Assembly (NCBI RefSeq): GCF_003346715.1
Contig: NZ_QQPQ01000002.1
Coordinates: 166,294-230,293 of the forward strand
Direction of reading: 5' to 3'
Source of the DNA: Oceanispirochaeta sp. M1
GTDB lineage: Bacteria; Spirochaetota; Spirochaetia; DSM-2461
Length of the DNA stretch: 64,000 bases
Below are positions 27,033 to 36,138 of the stretch, piece after piece; within the stretch, counting starts at the first letter, position 1; the number at the start of each line of letters is the position of its first letter. The notes under the pieces were generated by a model that was not told where the DNA came from, ran no database searches, and was given only the letters and a program-made list of their open reading frames with translations. The position numbers and the translations under genes are program-made.

Positions 27033-28355
27033 TTAGAGTTCCCTGTATTCCTTCAGATTCTTCTCAATATCTTTTCTCAGCTCTTTCACTCCCTGCTTGG
27101 TATTCAATTCCTGAACAATAATCTGGAACATCCTCTGACCGATAAACTTATCCATCGATGCATACCACTTGAAATCGGGATCAACATAGCTGCTCTGTAT
27201 AATTGAATTCAGGAGCGGATAACTGAGGATTTTCATCTCTTCCAGTTCCGCTTGATTCTGACTGTATATATCATTCACTACATGCCTGTTAGCCGGCAGG
27301 GTATTGGTCCCGTTCCATACTTCTTTCTGGAAGAGTTCATTATTTGTAAGGAATTTAATGAACTCGAAGGCTTCATCTTTATGCCGGGTGCGGGAACTCA
27401 TTCCTACCTGCAGGGTATAGAGTTTAGATGAATTCCTACCGTGAGGACCTTCAGGAAGTGGAATGGCTTCCCAGGTGAAGTTCTCATATTTCAGTATTCT
27501 GTAAGGATAGGTACCATAAACTTTATATTCTGAGAAATTGAAAATTTTAAAGCCTGCATTCCCATCTTCAAAATCGTTATCACTGATAATTCGCCCCTGA
27601 TTCAGCTTATTCATCTTTTTCAGGAAATTCAGAGTCTCTGACATCCTGTCATTATCAAATCCGATTCTGGGAGCATCAGGATAAAAGAGGTAACGGTCAT
27701 TGGTATAAAAGGCATGATGCCAGTCATATCCATAAATTCCGAAAGTATCGGGGATGCTGTCATTGTCCGTATCTTTTGTAAGGAGGCGGCATATTTCATA
27801 GAACTGATCCCAATTCCAGTGTTCCCGGTCTATTTCAATGTTATTACGGGATAGGAGAGTCTTATTCACGATCATAAAGGAGGGTACTAGAGAGATGGGG
27901 AGAGAGTATTGATTTCCGTTAAAAACCCCCGCTTCCAGAGCCCGCGGGTAGTAAGCCTCTTCATTAAAATCCGGATCTTTCTCAATATAGTGATTCAGAT
28001 TCTGCAGCAGATCGATAGATGCATAAGTATTGAAGTCTTCTTCAACTAGAAGAAAAACATCAGGTTCTTTTCCTTTGAGGACCAGTTGTGCCAGCCACTC
28101 CGAGTAATGATTGTACATTGTTCCTGTTTTATATTTGATACGGATATTTTTATGAGCTGGATCTGCCAAATACATTTCTGCAGCCTTATCATAGATCGCA
28201 TAAGCAAAATTCTGGGGGATTCCCCAACTGTTCCCGGAGTAGATGGCCATTTCAATTACAACCGGGCCCGCAATGTATTGGTAGATCAGTATAAAGATGG
28301 ACAGAATCAGTATGGCTGCCGCGGTTTTAATAATCCGGAGTCTATTTTTTCCCAT
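27033..28355 (-). CDS. Membrane-anchored solute-binding protein, probable sensory partner
   Basis: 440 aa. One N-terminal membrane segment (AAAILILSIFILIYQYIAG) has no clear cleavage site and no lipobox, so the family-1 binding domain is probably tethered to the membrane. Conserved parts include FLLVEEDFNTYASIDLLQNL, WNWDQFYEICRLLTKDTDNDSIPDTFGIYGYDW and EAFEFIKFLTNNELFQKEVWNGTNTLPANR. Its start overlaps the response-regulator stop by 14 bp, and no permease gene adjoins it. This arrangement suggests it presents ligand to the kinase rather than to a transporter (inference), as in XylFII-LytS type three-component systems. Confidence 0.85.
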   Translation of the reverse strand: MGKNRLRIIKTAAAILILSIFILIYQYIAGPVVIEMAIYSGNSWGIPQNFAYAIYDKAAEMYLADPAHKNIRIKYKTGTMYNHYSEWLAQLVLKGKEPDVFLLVEEDFNTYASIDLLQNLNHYIEKDPDFNEEAYYPRALEAGVFNGNQYSLPISLVPSFMIVNKTLLSRNNIEIDREHWNWDQFYEICRLLTKDTDNDSIPDTFGIYGYDWHHAFYTNDRYLFYPDAPRIGFDNDRMSETLNFLKKMNKLNQGRIISDNDFEDGNAGFKIFNFSEYKVYGTYPYRILKYENFTWEAIPLPEGPHGRNSSKLYTLQVGMSSRTRHKDEAFEFIKFLTNNELFQKEVWNGTNTLPANRHVVNDIYSQNQAELEEMKILSYPLLNSIIQSSYVDPDFKWYASMDKFIGQRMFQIIVQELNTKQGVKELRKDIEKNLKEYREL

Positions 28356-29016
28356 GAAAACTCTTCAGCATGATACCGGATTGGATGGCGAAAATTGCGA
28401 TTTGGGTACGATCACGCAAATTCAACTTTTTTAATATGATACTGATATTATTTCGAATTGTTCCCTCAGAAAAATGGATCTCATTTACGATCTCCTTATT
28501 GGAGTATCCTCTCCCGATCAACTGAATTATTCTTAACTCTGTCTCCGTCAGATTATCAATTTCATCCTGCTTATCATCAACAAAGAAAGACTTTGCCATT
28601 TCCCCGAAAATACTGAAGACCTTTTGAGCTGTTTCCGGTTCAATCGAGGCTCCGCCTTTGTAGACTGTTTCAATACTGTTTATTAAATCGACTTTGGAAA
28701 TCCCTTTCAGTAGAAAGCCGTCCGCACCGCTTTTCAGGGAGTTGTAGATGTACTCTTCACTATCAAATGTTGTAAGCATAATGATTTTGATAAAATCATT
28801 TTTCTCTTTTATAATATTCACACATTCAATACCGTTAAGTTCTGGCATTCGTATATCCATAAGAATGATGTCAGGCTTTAATTCAAGTGCTTTATGAACT
28901 GTCACTCTACCGTTTTCTGCCAGCCCTACCACCTCAAATCGATCATCCGAGTTAATAAGCAGCTCCAGGCTATCACGCATGATCTCCTGGTCATCGGCAA
29001 TTAATACTCTTATCAT
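28342..29016 (-). CDS. NarL/LuxR-family response regulator
   Basis: 224 aa. The receiver starts IRVLIADDQEIMRDSLELL, with the phospho-acceptor in DIILMDIRMPELNGIE and the lysine in FLLKGISKVDL. The C-terminal LuxR helix-turn-helix is LTETELRIIQLIGRGYSNKEIVNEIHFSEGTIRNNISIILKKL (split here for reading). The start overlaps the kinase stop in ATGA. Likely binds the two TGTCA-N9-TGACA repeats at 30373-30412 that lie just beyond the kinase gene, and controls the divergent importer. Confidence 0.93.
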   Translation of the reverse strand: MIRVLIADDQEIMRDSLELLINSDDRFEVVGLAENGRVTVHKALELKPDIILMDIRMPELNGIECVNIIKEKNDFIKIIMLTTFDSEEYIYNSLKSGADGFLLKGISKVDLINSIETVYKGGASIEPETAQKVFSIFGEMAKSFFVDDKQDEIDNLTETELRIIQLIGRGYSNKEIVNEIHFSEGTIRNNISIILKKLNLRDRTQIAIFAIQSGIMLKSFHGKK

Positions 29017-30314
29017 TTTAAAGTTTCACTCCTTAAAGGTAGATGGGCTATGGTTATAAAACCGGAACCCTGATCAGAAATAAAGCGGATGGAACCTCCG
29101 AGCATACTGACTTGTTCCTCCATATGTGAAATCCCAAAATTTTTAACAATAAAGGAACAACCTTTTCCATCGTCAGTAATCCGGATCATAAGATTCATTT
29201 TCTCAAAAGTCATATCTATATGAATCCTTGAAGCTTTACCATGGCGAATCGAATTTGTTGTGCTCTCCTGAACCAGACGGTACACAGTCAGTTCTTCGTC
29301 ATGCTGCATAGTTATGATCTCACCCTCAATATTAAGGGTGGCAATCTGTTTGCCCAGGGAATTGATTCCTTCTATCAATTCCTTCACGGATTTAATTAGA
29401 GAGGCTTCATCAATCACATCGGATTTAAGCTCTCTCACAGAGCGTCTTATATCCAGCAGTCCCTTATCCGAAACTTTCTTTATTTTGTAGATGTGCTTTG
29501 TTAATCCGGGATTGCTCTTGCCTGCGACTTCCATACAGGCTTCCAATCCGGTAGAGATACAGGTTAATGAGTGACCAAGAATGTCATGGATTTCATGAGC
29601 CAGTCTGTTTCGTTCCTTCATCCGTCCTGCTTCTTCAAGCTTTTCATTGGCAATATTCAGCTCTTTTATATTCACTTTCAATTTGTTATTTAACTGAATA
29701 AACTCTTTATTCTCACGGATTTTACTGTTAATCAGCATATAAAAAAAGATCATAACCAAAATTAGATTTGCCGATTCTAAAAGACTCTTTATCCCATAGA
29801 GATAAAACTGATTCGTTAGATTGTAGTAGTTAATGTATTCCTGAAAAGGGAGCATATTCACCTGAACGGTCAATAAATCATAATCAAAAAAGGTGAAGCA
29901 ACCCAGAGTTATGACAAGCATGATCAGCCGGATCGACAGACCCTGTATTTGAAGGAATAAACCTGCACAGATATAAAGGAAATAACCCTTATAGCTGAAA
30001 TTAAGAGTATAAGTGATAAGACTGAATATCAGGAGATCCAGTATGTATAAAAGAACTATCTTTGACTGCTGCTGACTGAATACAGTGCTTTTTAAAAAAT
30101 TTGAAAACCCCAATAATATACAAAGGACAATACTGATTGTGGGGACTTTCCAGGCTATATGAGGTAGGTAACGGGCCATTTCCAAAAAGTCCCTGGCCTG
30201 GTAGTCATTACAAATTTTATAGATAGTCATACAGATAGTAAGAGATATAAAAGTAATGATGATAAAATTAAGCCCATATAAGGCTATATATATTTTCTTA
30301 ACCTGATTTTTCAT
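29013..30314 (-). CDS. NarL-type (HisKA_3) sensor histidine kinase, multi-span
   Basis: 433 aa. The N-terminal half has about six to seven hydrophobic spans with little extracytoplasmic sequence, followed by a coiled coil (about 195-230). The dimerisation helix MKERNRLAHEIHDILGHSLTC carries the phospho-His. The ATPase domain has VYRLVQESTTNSIRHGKASRIHI and ITDDGKGC. First gene of the operon kinase-regulator-binding protein. With no large sensor domain of its own, it may receive its signal from the anchored binding protein encoded last in the operon (inference). Confidence 0.9.
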   Translation of the reverse strand: MKNQVKKIYIALYGLNFIIITFISLTICMTIYKICNDYQARDFLEMARYLPHIAWKVPTISIVLCILLGFSNFLKSTVFSQQQSKIVLLYILDLLIFSLITYTLNFSYKGYFLYICAGLFLQIQGLSIRLIMLVITLGCFTFFDYDLLTVQVNMLPFQEYINYYNLTNQFYLYGIKSLLESANLILVMIFFYMLINSKIRENKEFIQLNNKLKVNIKELNIANEKLEEAGRMKERNRLAHEIHDILGHSLTCISTGLEACMEVAGKSNPGLTKHIYKIKKVSDKGLLDIRRSVRELKSDVIDEASLIKSVKELIEGINSLGKQIATLNIEGEIITMQHDEELTVYRLVQESTTNSIRHGKASRIHIDMTFEKMNLMIRITDDGKGCSFIVKNFGISHMEEQVSMLGGSIRFISDQGSGFITIAHLPLRSETLK

Positions 30315-30372
30315 TTCGACTGTATTATAGCCTGATTCTAATAATTTTTAATAATAGAAACGATTGGATTTA

Positions 30373-30412
30373 TGTCATCTCAAAAATGACATTTGTCACT
30401 TATTTTATGACA
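30373..30412. promoter_or_regulatory. Two tandem 19-bp inverted repeats, likely response-regulator sites
   Basis: TGTCA-N9-TGACA occurs at 30373-30391 and again at 30394-30412. The repeats have identical architecture and are spaced exactly 21 bp start to start. They end 10 bp upstream of the -35 box of the importer promoter. The NarL-type regulator encoded across the divergent region is the obvious candidate binder. Confidence 0.7.
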
Positions 30413-30421
30413 TATTATTCA

Positions 30422-30450
30422 TTGCTCGTTTATTAAAAGCCTCTTATCCT
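30422..30450 (+). promoter_or_regulatory. Promoter of the Rbs-type importer, weak boxes
   Basis: TTGCTC (30422-30427), 17-bp spacer, TATCCT (30445-30450). The boxes are weak, consistent with activation from the repeats just upstream. CTCTTA (30441-30446) and TAAGAG (30454-30459) also form a small inverted repeat over the -10. Confidence 0.5.
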
Positions 30451-30521
30451 GACTAAGAGTTTAGAGATTGGTACCACTCGAACTCAATGCACTATTACTT
30501 TCAACTGGAAAAGGAAAAAGA

Positions 30522-31457
30522 ATGAAAAAATTACTGGCATCTTGTCTTATTTTAATTATTGCTGTCTCTGCTGTTATGGCAAACGGACAGACAGAAGAAA
30601 AATCTGGATACACATTCGGTTATACCTGTATGACGATGAACAATCCATTTTTTATTGCTCTTGAAGGGTCAATCCGAGAAACCGTTGAAGCTAACGGAGA
30701 CCGTCTGATTACAATGGATCCTGCCATGGATGTTGCAAAACAGATTAACCAGATTGATGACCTGATTGTACAGGGAATTGATGCTATCTACCTGAATCCC
30801 GTTGACTGGGAAGGTGTAAGACCAGCTCTGGTTGCCCTGGAAAAAGCAGGGATTCCTATTATTAACTTTGATGCAGAAGTGAAAGACATAAAATATGTTA
30901 CCTCCTATGCAGGATCTGACAATAATAATGCCGGATTTGTCTGTGGACAGGATCTTGTTGCAAGATTCCCCGACGGTGGTAATATCGTCGTTCTCGATTC
31001 TCCTACAATGAACTCTATCAATGACCGTATTTCCGGATTTATGAACGCCATTGATGGAAAAGGATTTAATATCGTTGCACAGCAGGATGGTAAGGGAGAT
31101 CTCCCCACATCTATGGAAATCATGGATGATATTCTCCAGGCTCACAGCGACATCATTGCCATCATGGGAGGAAATGATCCTACCGCACTGGGTGCTCTGG
31201 CTGCCTGTAAGTCTGCCAATAGAACTGACATACTTATATATGGAGTTGATGGTTCACCCGAAGCCAAATCTGAAATTGCTTCGGGCAGTCAGTTTGTAGG
31301 TTCCGGAGCTCAATCTCCTATTTCCATCGGTTTGGAATCTGTAAAACTGTCTTACCAGATCCTTAAAGGTGAGTCATATGAAACTCGTGTTCCTGTTAAA
31401 ACATTCCTGATCAATGAAGAGAATGTTGGCGAGTACGGAACTGACGGCTGGCAGTAA
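30522..31457 (+). CDS. Periplasmic sugar-binding protein, ribose/galactose-like
   Basis: 311 aa from the ATG at 30522, which has AAGGA upstream and opens the signal peptide MKKLLASCLILIIAVSAVMA before NGQTEE. The periplasmic-binding-protein (LacI-like) fold shows GYTCMTMNNPFFIALEGSI, LIVQGIDAIYLNP, GIPIINFDAEV and ILIYGVDGSPEAK. The remaining three residues or so upstream have no signal-peptide start. First gene of an Rbs/Mgl-type importer with ATPase and permease downstream. The sugar is unknown; no catabolic gene is attached. Confidence 0.93.
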   Translation: MKKLLASCLILIIAVSAVMANGQTEEKSGYTFGYTCMTMNNPFFIALEGSIRETVEANGDRLITMDPAMDVAKQINQIDDLIVQGIDAIYLNPVDWEGVRPALVALEKAGIPIINFDAEVKDIKYVTSYAGSDNNNAGFVCGQDLVARFPDGGNIVVLDSPTMNSINDRISGFMNAIDGKGFNIVAQQDGKGDLPTSMEIMDDILQAHSDIIAIMGGNDPTALGALAACKSANRTDILIYGVDGSPEAKSEIASGSQFVGSGAQSPISIGLESVKLSYQILKGESYETRVPVKTFLINEENVGEYGTDGWQ

Positions 31458-31490
31458 GCTCAGTCCTGATAAAATCGTAATTGTTTTAAT

Positions 31491-31508
31491 CCTGCCCCGA
31501 CGGGCAGG
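31491..31508 (+). terminator. Stem-loop after the binding-protein gene (attenuator)
   Basis: CCTGCCC (31491-31497) pairs with GGGCAGG (31502-31508), followed by TTCTTT. Lying between binding protein and ATPase genes, it probably lets only part of transcription through. Confidence 0.65.
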
Positions 31509-31546
31509 GTTCTTTATTAATTCATAAATGAAAAGAGGCAGGAAGT

Positions 31547-33070
31547 TTGAGCACGCAAACACTACTCGAAATGAAAAATATTCGGAAACAGTTTCCCGGA
31601 GTGCTGGCTCTCAATGACGTATGTCTTGATGTCCGGTCCGGGGAAGTCCATGCTCTATTGGGTGAAAACGGGGCCGGAAAATCTACTCTTATAAAAGTAC
31701 TAGGGGGAATTTATATCCCCGAAGAGGGAGAAATTCTTATTCAGGGCAAAAAAGCCCATATTGCAAATGTTCATGACTCCCAGACCTGCGGTGTCAGTGT
31801 TATCCATCAGGAACTGGTTCTGGTTCCCCAAATGACTGTGGCAGAAAACATTTTCCTTGGACGGGAACCGATGAAAAACGGTGTTGTTCATAAACAGAAA
31901 ATGAATAGTCACACAGCAGAATTACTGCAGGATTTTGATCTGGAGATCTCTCCGGATTCCCTGATAGAAGAACTGACAATTGCCCAGCAGCAGATGGTGG
32001 AGATTACGAAAGCCCTCTCCTTTAATTCTCAGATACTCGTAATGGATGAGCCCACATCATCCCTTTCGGATAAAGAAGTTTCTTTTCTTTTTGAAACTAT
32101 CCGGAAATTGAAGAAACAGGGCGTAGGGATCATTTATATCTCCCACCGAATGTCTGAGCTCAAGGAAATCAGCGACAGAGTAACTGTCATGCGGGATGGA
32201 GAGTATATCGGCACAGTTGTTACAAAAGAAACTAATAATGATGCACTCATATCCATGATGGTGGGTCGTCAATTAACAAATTATTACACAAGAACTTTTA
32301 TGGAAGAAAAAGAAAAAATCCTGGAAGTTCGAAATTTGAGTGCCGGGACCCTGCTGAAAGATATCAGTTTTGATCTTCATAAAGGTGAAATTCTCGGGTT
32401 TGCAGGATTAGTCGGTGCGGGTAGAAGCGAAGTGATGAAGTGCCTTTTTGGACTGGATACATTTACGGAGGGTGAAATTCTCCTGGATGGTAATACAATC
32501 CAGATTCGTAATCCCGGAGACGCTATGAATTACGGATTTGCTCTGGTTCCGGAGAGCCGGAAAGAAGAAGCATTGTTTATGGCACAAAGTGTCAAATTCA
32601 ATACATCCATTAAAGTTCTAAAGGATTTTATTAAGGGAATTTTTGTAAATGAAAGCAAGGAAGAGGAGATAGCTGAGACCTATATTCAAAAAATGTCTAT
32701 AAAGACCCCTTCTTCCCGACAGATAATTGAGAACCTCTCCGGAGGCAATCAGCAGAAAGTAGTTATAGCCCGTTGGCTGGCAACAAATCCCCGGATTCTC
32801 ATCCTGGATGAACCTACCAGAGGTGTTGATGTGGGGGCTAAAGCAGAAATCTACAGAATTATGAATGAACTAGCCCTTCAGGGTATGGCAATTATCATGA
32901 TTTCCTCAGAACTTCCAGAAGTTATTAATATGAGTGACCGGGTTATTGTCATGTGCAACGGAACAATTACCGGAAGCCTGACACATGATGAAATGGATCA
33001 GGAAAAAATAATGTATATGGCTACGTTGCATGAGGCAGATAAAAGTAACAAGGAGGAGATCCATGAGTAA
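31547..33070 (+). CDS. Sugar ABC transporter ATPase, RbsA/MglA-type
   Basis: 507 aa from a TTG at 31547 (GAGG at 31535-31538); an ATG eight codons later is the alternative. Two fused ATPase halves: Walker A GENGAGKSTL, signature region in the first half (LTIAQQQMVEI), Walker B ILVMDEPTSSL; in the second half the degenerate A motif GLVGAGRSEV, signature LSGGNQQKV and ILILDEPTRG. This double layout defines monosaccharide importers of the ribose type. It overlaps the permease gene by 8 bp. Confidence 0.95.
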   Translation: MSTQTLLEMKNIRKQFPGVLALNDVCLDVRSGEVHALLGENGAGKSTLIKVLGGIYIPEEGEILIQGKKAHIANVHDSQTCGVSVIHQELVLVPQMTVAENIFLGREPMKNGVVHKQKMNSHTAELLQDFDLEISPDSLIEELTIAQQQMVEITKALSFNSQILVMDEPTSSLSDKEVSFLFETIRKLKKQGVGIIYISHRMSELKEISDRVTVMRDGEYIGTVVTKETNNDALISMMVGRQLTNYYTRTFMEEKEKILEVRNLSAGTLLKDISFDLHKGEILGFAGLVGAGRSEVMKCLFGLDTFTEGEILLDGNTIQIRNPGDAMNYGFALVPESRKEEALFMAQSVKFNTSIKVLKDFIKGIFVNESKEEEIAETYIQKMSIKTPSSRQIIENLSGGNQQKVVIARWLATNPRILILDEPTRGVDVGAKAEIYRIMNELALQGMAIIMISSELPEVINMSDRVIVMCNGTITGSLTHDEMDQEKIMYMATLHEADKSNKEEIHE

Positions 33071-34061
33071 TAGCTATGCTAAAACCATTAGCTTAAAACA
33101 GAATAAATACAGTATTTCCAGAAGCGGTATCGTTCAGTTTATCCGAGAAAATATGGGGATACTGATTGGGTTGACCCTGCTATGTGTGATACTGGCGTTT
33201 CAGTCGCCTGTATTCCTCTCAAAAAATAACGTATTGAATGTGTTAAGACAGGTTGCAACAAACCTTTATATAGCCTGTGCTATGACAATGATCATTATAT
33301 TAGGCGGCATCGATCTGTCTGTCGGTTCGATAATAGCTTTATCGGGAGTAGTCACCGGAGGGATGATGGCCTTTGACGGAGCCTCTCTGGTTTTTGCTGT
33401 AATATGTGGTCTGGCTGTCGGTCTGCTTGTGGGAGGGTTTAACGGCTATGTTATATCTACCACAACCATTCCTCCCTTTATTGTAACACTTGCTACCATG
33501 AATATTGCCCGGGGAGCTGCCTATGTCTATACAGGCGGTCAGCCTATTCGTGTTATGTCGGATAGCTTCAATTTTATTGGTGCCGGTTATCTTGGAGAAA
33601 TCCCCATGCCGATTATTTACCTGGTGGCGATTGTGCTTCTTTCAGTTTTTATAATGAGTAAATCCAAACTGGGACGTCATATATATGCAGTGGGTGGAAA
33701 CCATCAGGCCGCACTGTTTTCAGGAATAAAAACAAAACGAGTCACATTCTTTGCCTACACTTTTTCAGGCTTGATGGCCGCCATTGCCGGAATAGTTCTG
33801 GCATCCCGCATGTTTTCCGGGCAGCCGACAGCTGGACAGGGTGCGGAAATGGATGCAATAGCAGCTGTTGTATTAGGCGGAACAAGCATGAGTGGAGGAG
33901 CCGGAAAAATCGGCGGTACCGTCATTGGTGCCCTGGTTATCGGTGTGCTCAGCAATGGTCTGAATCTGATGGGGATAAACTCTTTCTGGCAGTACATTGT
34001 GAAGGGTGTTGTTATTTTGATTGCTGTTTACGTGGATTGTTTTAAGAAAAAAACAAAGTAG
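33063..34061 (+). CDS. Sugar ABC transporter permease, RbsC-type
   Basis: 332 aa from the ATG at 33063, preceded by AAGGAGGAG; it overlaps the ATPase end by 8 bp. Eight or more hydrophobic spans and the family signature GGIDLSVGSIIALSGVVTGG plus AAVVLGGTSMSGGAGKIGGT (divided here) are present. It completes the importer encoded by the upstream binding protein and ATPase. Confidence 0.95.
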   Translation: MSNSYAKTISLKQNKYSISRSGIVQFIRENMGILIGLTLLCVILAFQSPVFLSKNNVLNVLRQVATNLYIACAMTMIIILGGIDLSVGSIIALSGVVTGGMMAFDGASLVFAVICGLAVGLLVGGFNGYVISTTTIPPFIVTLATMNIARGAAYVYTGGQPIRVMSDSFNFIGAGYLGEIPMPIIYLVAIVLLSVFIMSKSKLGRHIYAVGGNHQAALFSGIKTKRVTFFAYTFSGLMAAIAGIVLASRMFSGQPTAGQGAEMDAIAAVVLGGTSMSGGAGKIGGTVIGALVIGVLSNGLNLMGINSFWQYIVKGVVILIAVYVDCFKKKTK

Positions 34062-34098
34062 TTATTTTCGATCCCAAAGCTGATTTATTACAATTATC

Positions 34099-34124
34099 AG
34101 AGGGAGAGTAAAGACTCTCCCTCT
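34099..34124. terminator. Terminator-like hairpin after the Rbs-type importer
   Basis: An 11-bp perfect stem: AGAGGGAGAGT (34099-34109) with ACTCTCCCTCT (34114-34124), loop of 4, ending TCTTCAAT. Serves the plus-strand operon. Confidence 0.75.
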
Positions 34125-34130
34125 TCAATA

Positions 34131-34167
34131 GATTCCCTCCGAAGCCGAAGCAGTTCCGGAGGGAATC
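34131..34167. terminator. Second hairpin, probably ending the minus-strand UgpC-type operon
   Basis: GATTCCCTCC (34131-34140) pairs with GGAGGGAATC (34158-34167). Four bases from the stop of the ATPase gene at 34171. The two hairpins insulate the convergent operons. Confidence 0.65.
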
Positions 34168-34170
34168 CTG

Positions 34171-35247
34171 TCAATCAAACCAGAGAAGAGACTTATCCGT
34201 ATCCGGATCAAAGAACTGAAAAGCCTTGTTATTGAAATCAATCCCGATAATATTGCCGCTGCGATGATTTTCTTTCGGATCCGCAAGTATTGAGATATCC
34301 GTATCCCCTATTCTGCATTGTAAAAGATCATCTCGTCCCATTGGCTCTACTAATAGAATCTCGGCTTTTATTTCCGATTGAGAATTGAAGCTGATATCCT
34401 CCGGGCGGATTCCGAGCACAATATTCTTCCCCCCCTTACCCGGAGTTCTTGAAGAGTCCAGATTCAGAGAAAATTGGTCATTCAATGCGTATCTGCTGTC
34501 TCCTTCTGAGCGCAGTTCCATATTGAATAGATTCATTGGCGGATTGCCCACAAACTGGGCAATAAATCTGGTACGTGGTTTTTCATGCAGCTCAAGGGGA
34601 GGCATAAAAGCCTGCAGTTTACCATCTTTCATCACTGCGACACGATCAGCCATTGTCATGGCTTCAACCTGATCATGGGTGACATAGATACTTGTAATAC
34701 CCAGGTCTCTCTGCAGTCTTTTGATTTCGCTGCGCATGGTAATCCTCAACCGGGCATCCAGGTTTGAAAGGGGCTCATCAAACAAAAGAAGCTCCGGTTT
34801 CTTAATCAAAGCCCTTCCCAGAGCGACTCTCTGCTGCTGCCCTCCCGAGAGCTGGCCGGGCTTTCTTTTCAGCAAGTGACCTATACCGAGCAAACCGGCC
34901 ACTCGGTCGACCTCGCGAATCATCTCTTTTTTCGGTTTTTTTTGCAGTTTCATTGAGAATGCAATATTCTCAAAAACTGACATGTGGGGATAAAGAGCAT
35001 AGCTTTGAAATACCATCCCGATATTACGATCTTTAGGCTGCAGTTTATTAACCAGGCGGTCTCCGAACAGGATCTCTCCGCCGTCGGGCTTATAGATTCC
35101 TGCGGTCATGAGCAATGTTGTTGTCTTTCCACAGCCCGATGGCCCCAGAAATGCCACAAACTCACCGTCCTTTATATCTAGATTCATTTTATCAACGGCA
35201 GTTTCTGTGCCGAATTTTTTTGTAAGATTCTGAAGTGTTACGTCCAT
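34171..35247 (-). CDS. Sugar ABC transporter ATPase, UgpC/MsmX/MalK-type
   Basis: 358 aa. Walker A GPSGCGKTTTLL, Q-loop VFQSYALYPHMSV, signature LSGGQQQRVALGRAL, Walker B LLLFDEPLSNLDARL, H-loop YVTHDQVEAMTMADR. The C-terminal about 120 residues are the TOBE/OB regulatory domain (VLGIRPEDISF). It is the only ATPase of this type in the window. In other bacteria such ATPases (MsmX, MsmK) energise several importers, so it could also serve the ATPase-less importers near 22-24 kb and 53-55 kb. Confidence 0.95.
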   Translation of the reverse strand: MDVTLQNLTKKFGTETAVDKMNLDIKDGEFVAFLGPSGCGKTTTLLMTAGIYKPDGGEILFGDRLVNKLQPKDRNIGMVFQSYALYPHMSVFENIAFSMKLQKKPKKEMIREVDRVAGLLGIGHLLKRKPGQLSGGQQQRVALGRALIKKPELLLFDEPLSNLDARLRITMRSEIKRLQRDLGITSIYVTHDQVEAMTMADRVAVMKDGKLQAFMPPLELHEKPRTRFIAQFVGNPPMNLFNMELRSEGDSRYALNDQFSLNLDSSRTPGKGGKNIVLGIRPEDISFNSQSEIKAEILLVEPMGRDDLLQCRIGDTDISILADPKENHRSGNIIGIDFNNKAFQFFDPDTDKSLLWFD

Positions 35248-35259
35248 TAGTGTTGCTCC

Positions 35260-36129
35260 TTAAACGCCGCCATGGCTGCCGCCACTGAAGATTTTCATAA
35301 GATATTTTTGTGTAAATGAGTAAAAAAGCAGAATAGGTATCAGCTGAAACAATCCTATTGCTGCCAATACGCCATATTGAATCGAAACAGTATCACTGCT
35401 CATCATTGCGTTCAGATAGGTTGAAAGGACGGCCTTATTACCTTTCGTCAGAAAAGTATAGGGGATCAGAAATGAACTCCATCCTGTCATAAACGAGAAG
35501 ATCGAAAGAGCGGCCAGTCCCGGTTTAATCTGCGGTATCATTATCTGCCACCAGCATCTCCATCGAGAACAGCCGTCTATCAGAGCAGCACGTTCCAGAT
35601 CCCAGGAGACACCATCAAAAAAACCTTTCATCAGCCATATTCCCAGGGGGAGCTGCAGAGCAATACTGACTAAAACGACACCCCCTATCGTATTGTATCC
35701 AAAGAGCATTCCCAGAAAGGGTATTCCCGAGATAAATCGGAGAACAAAATAGATGGCAATCAGAAGGGTTACACTTGGAAAAGCATGCAATATAAGGGTC
35801 ATGGAAAGAAATGTTTTTCTTCCTTTGAAATTAACCCTGGAGAGAGCATATCCTGCCAGAGATGAGATAAGTAATACTCCCATCGTCAGAAAAGTGGCCA
35901 TCAGAAATGTATTCGCTGTAATAAGCCAGATATCCGGCTCGCCTAAAAAGGCCCAGTTTTTCAGTGTCAAACCACCAAAATTGCCATTTATATCTACCGG
36001 TTTCAAACCATAAGTACGTTCAGAAAAAGTAGAAATGAAGAGCCACAGATACCCAAGTATGATCGGAGCTGTAAAAATTATCAGAGTAAGCACCGAGAGC
36101 CAGGTAAAATTATCTTTTTTTAATTTCAT
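35260..36129 (-). CDS. ABC permease, MalG/UgpE-type
   Basis: 289 aa with six hydrophobic spans and the EAA loop WDLERAALIDGCSRWRCWWQIMIPQIKPGL (read in two parts). It lies 12 bp before the ATPase gene and 9 bp after the other permease, in an operon led by a binding protein. Confidence 0.92.
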   Translation of the reverse strand: MKLKKDNFTWLSVLTLIIFTAPIILGYLWLFISTFSERTYGLKPVDINGNFGGLTLKNWAFLGEPDIWLITANTFLMATFLTMGVLLISSLAGYALSRVNFKGRKTFLSMTLILHAFPSVTLLIAIYFVLRFISGIPFLGMLFGYNTIGGVVLVSIALQLPLGIWLMKGFFDGVSWDLERAALIDGCSRWRCWWQIMIPQIKPGLAALSIFSFMTGWSSFLIPYTFLTKGNKAVLSTYLNAMMSSDTVSIQYGVLAAIGLFQLIPILLFYSFTQKYLMKIFSGGSHGGV

Positions 36130-36138
36130 CAGATTCCC

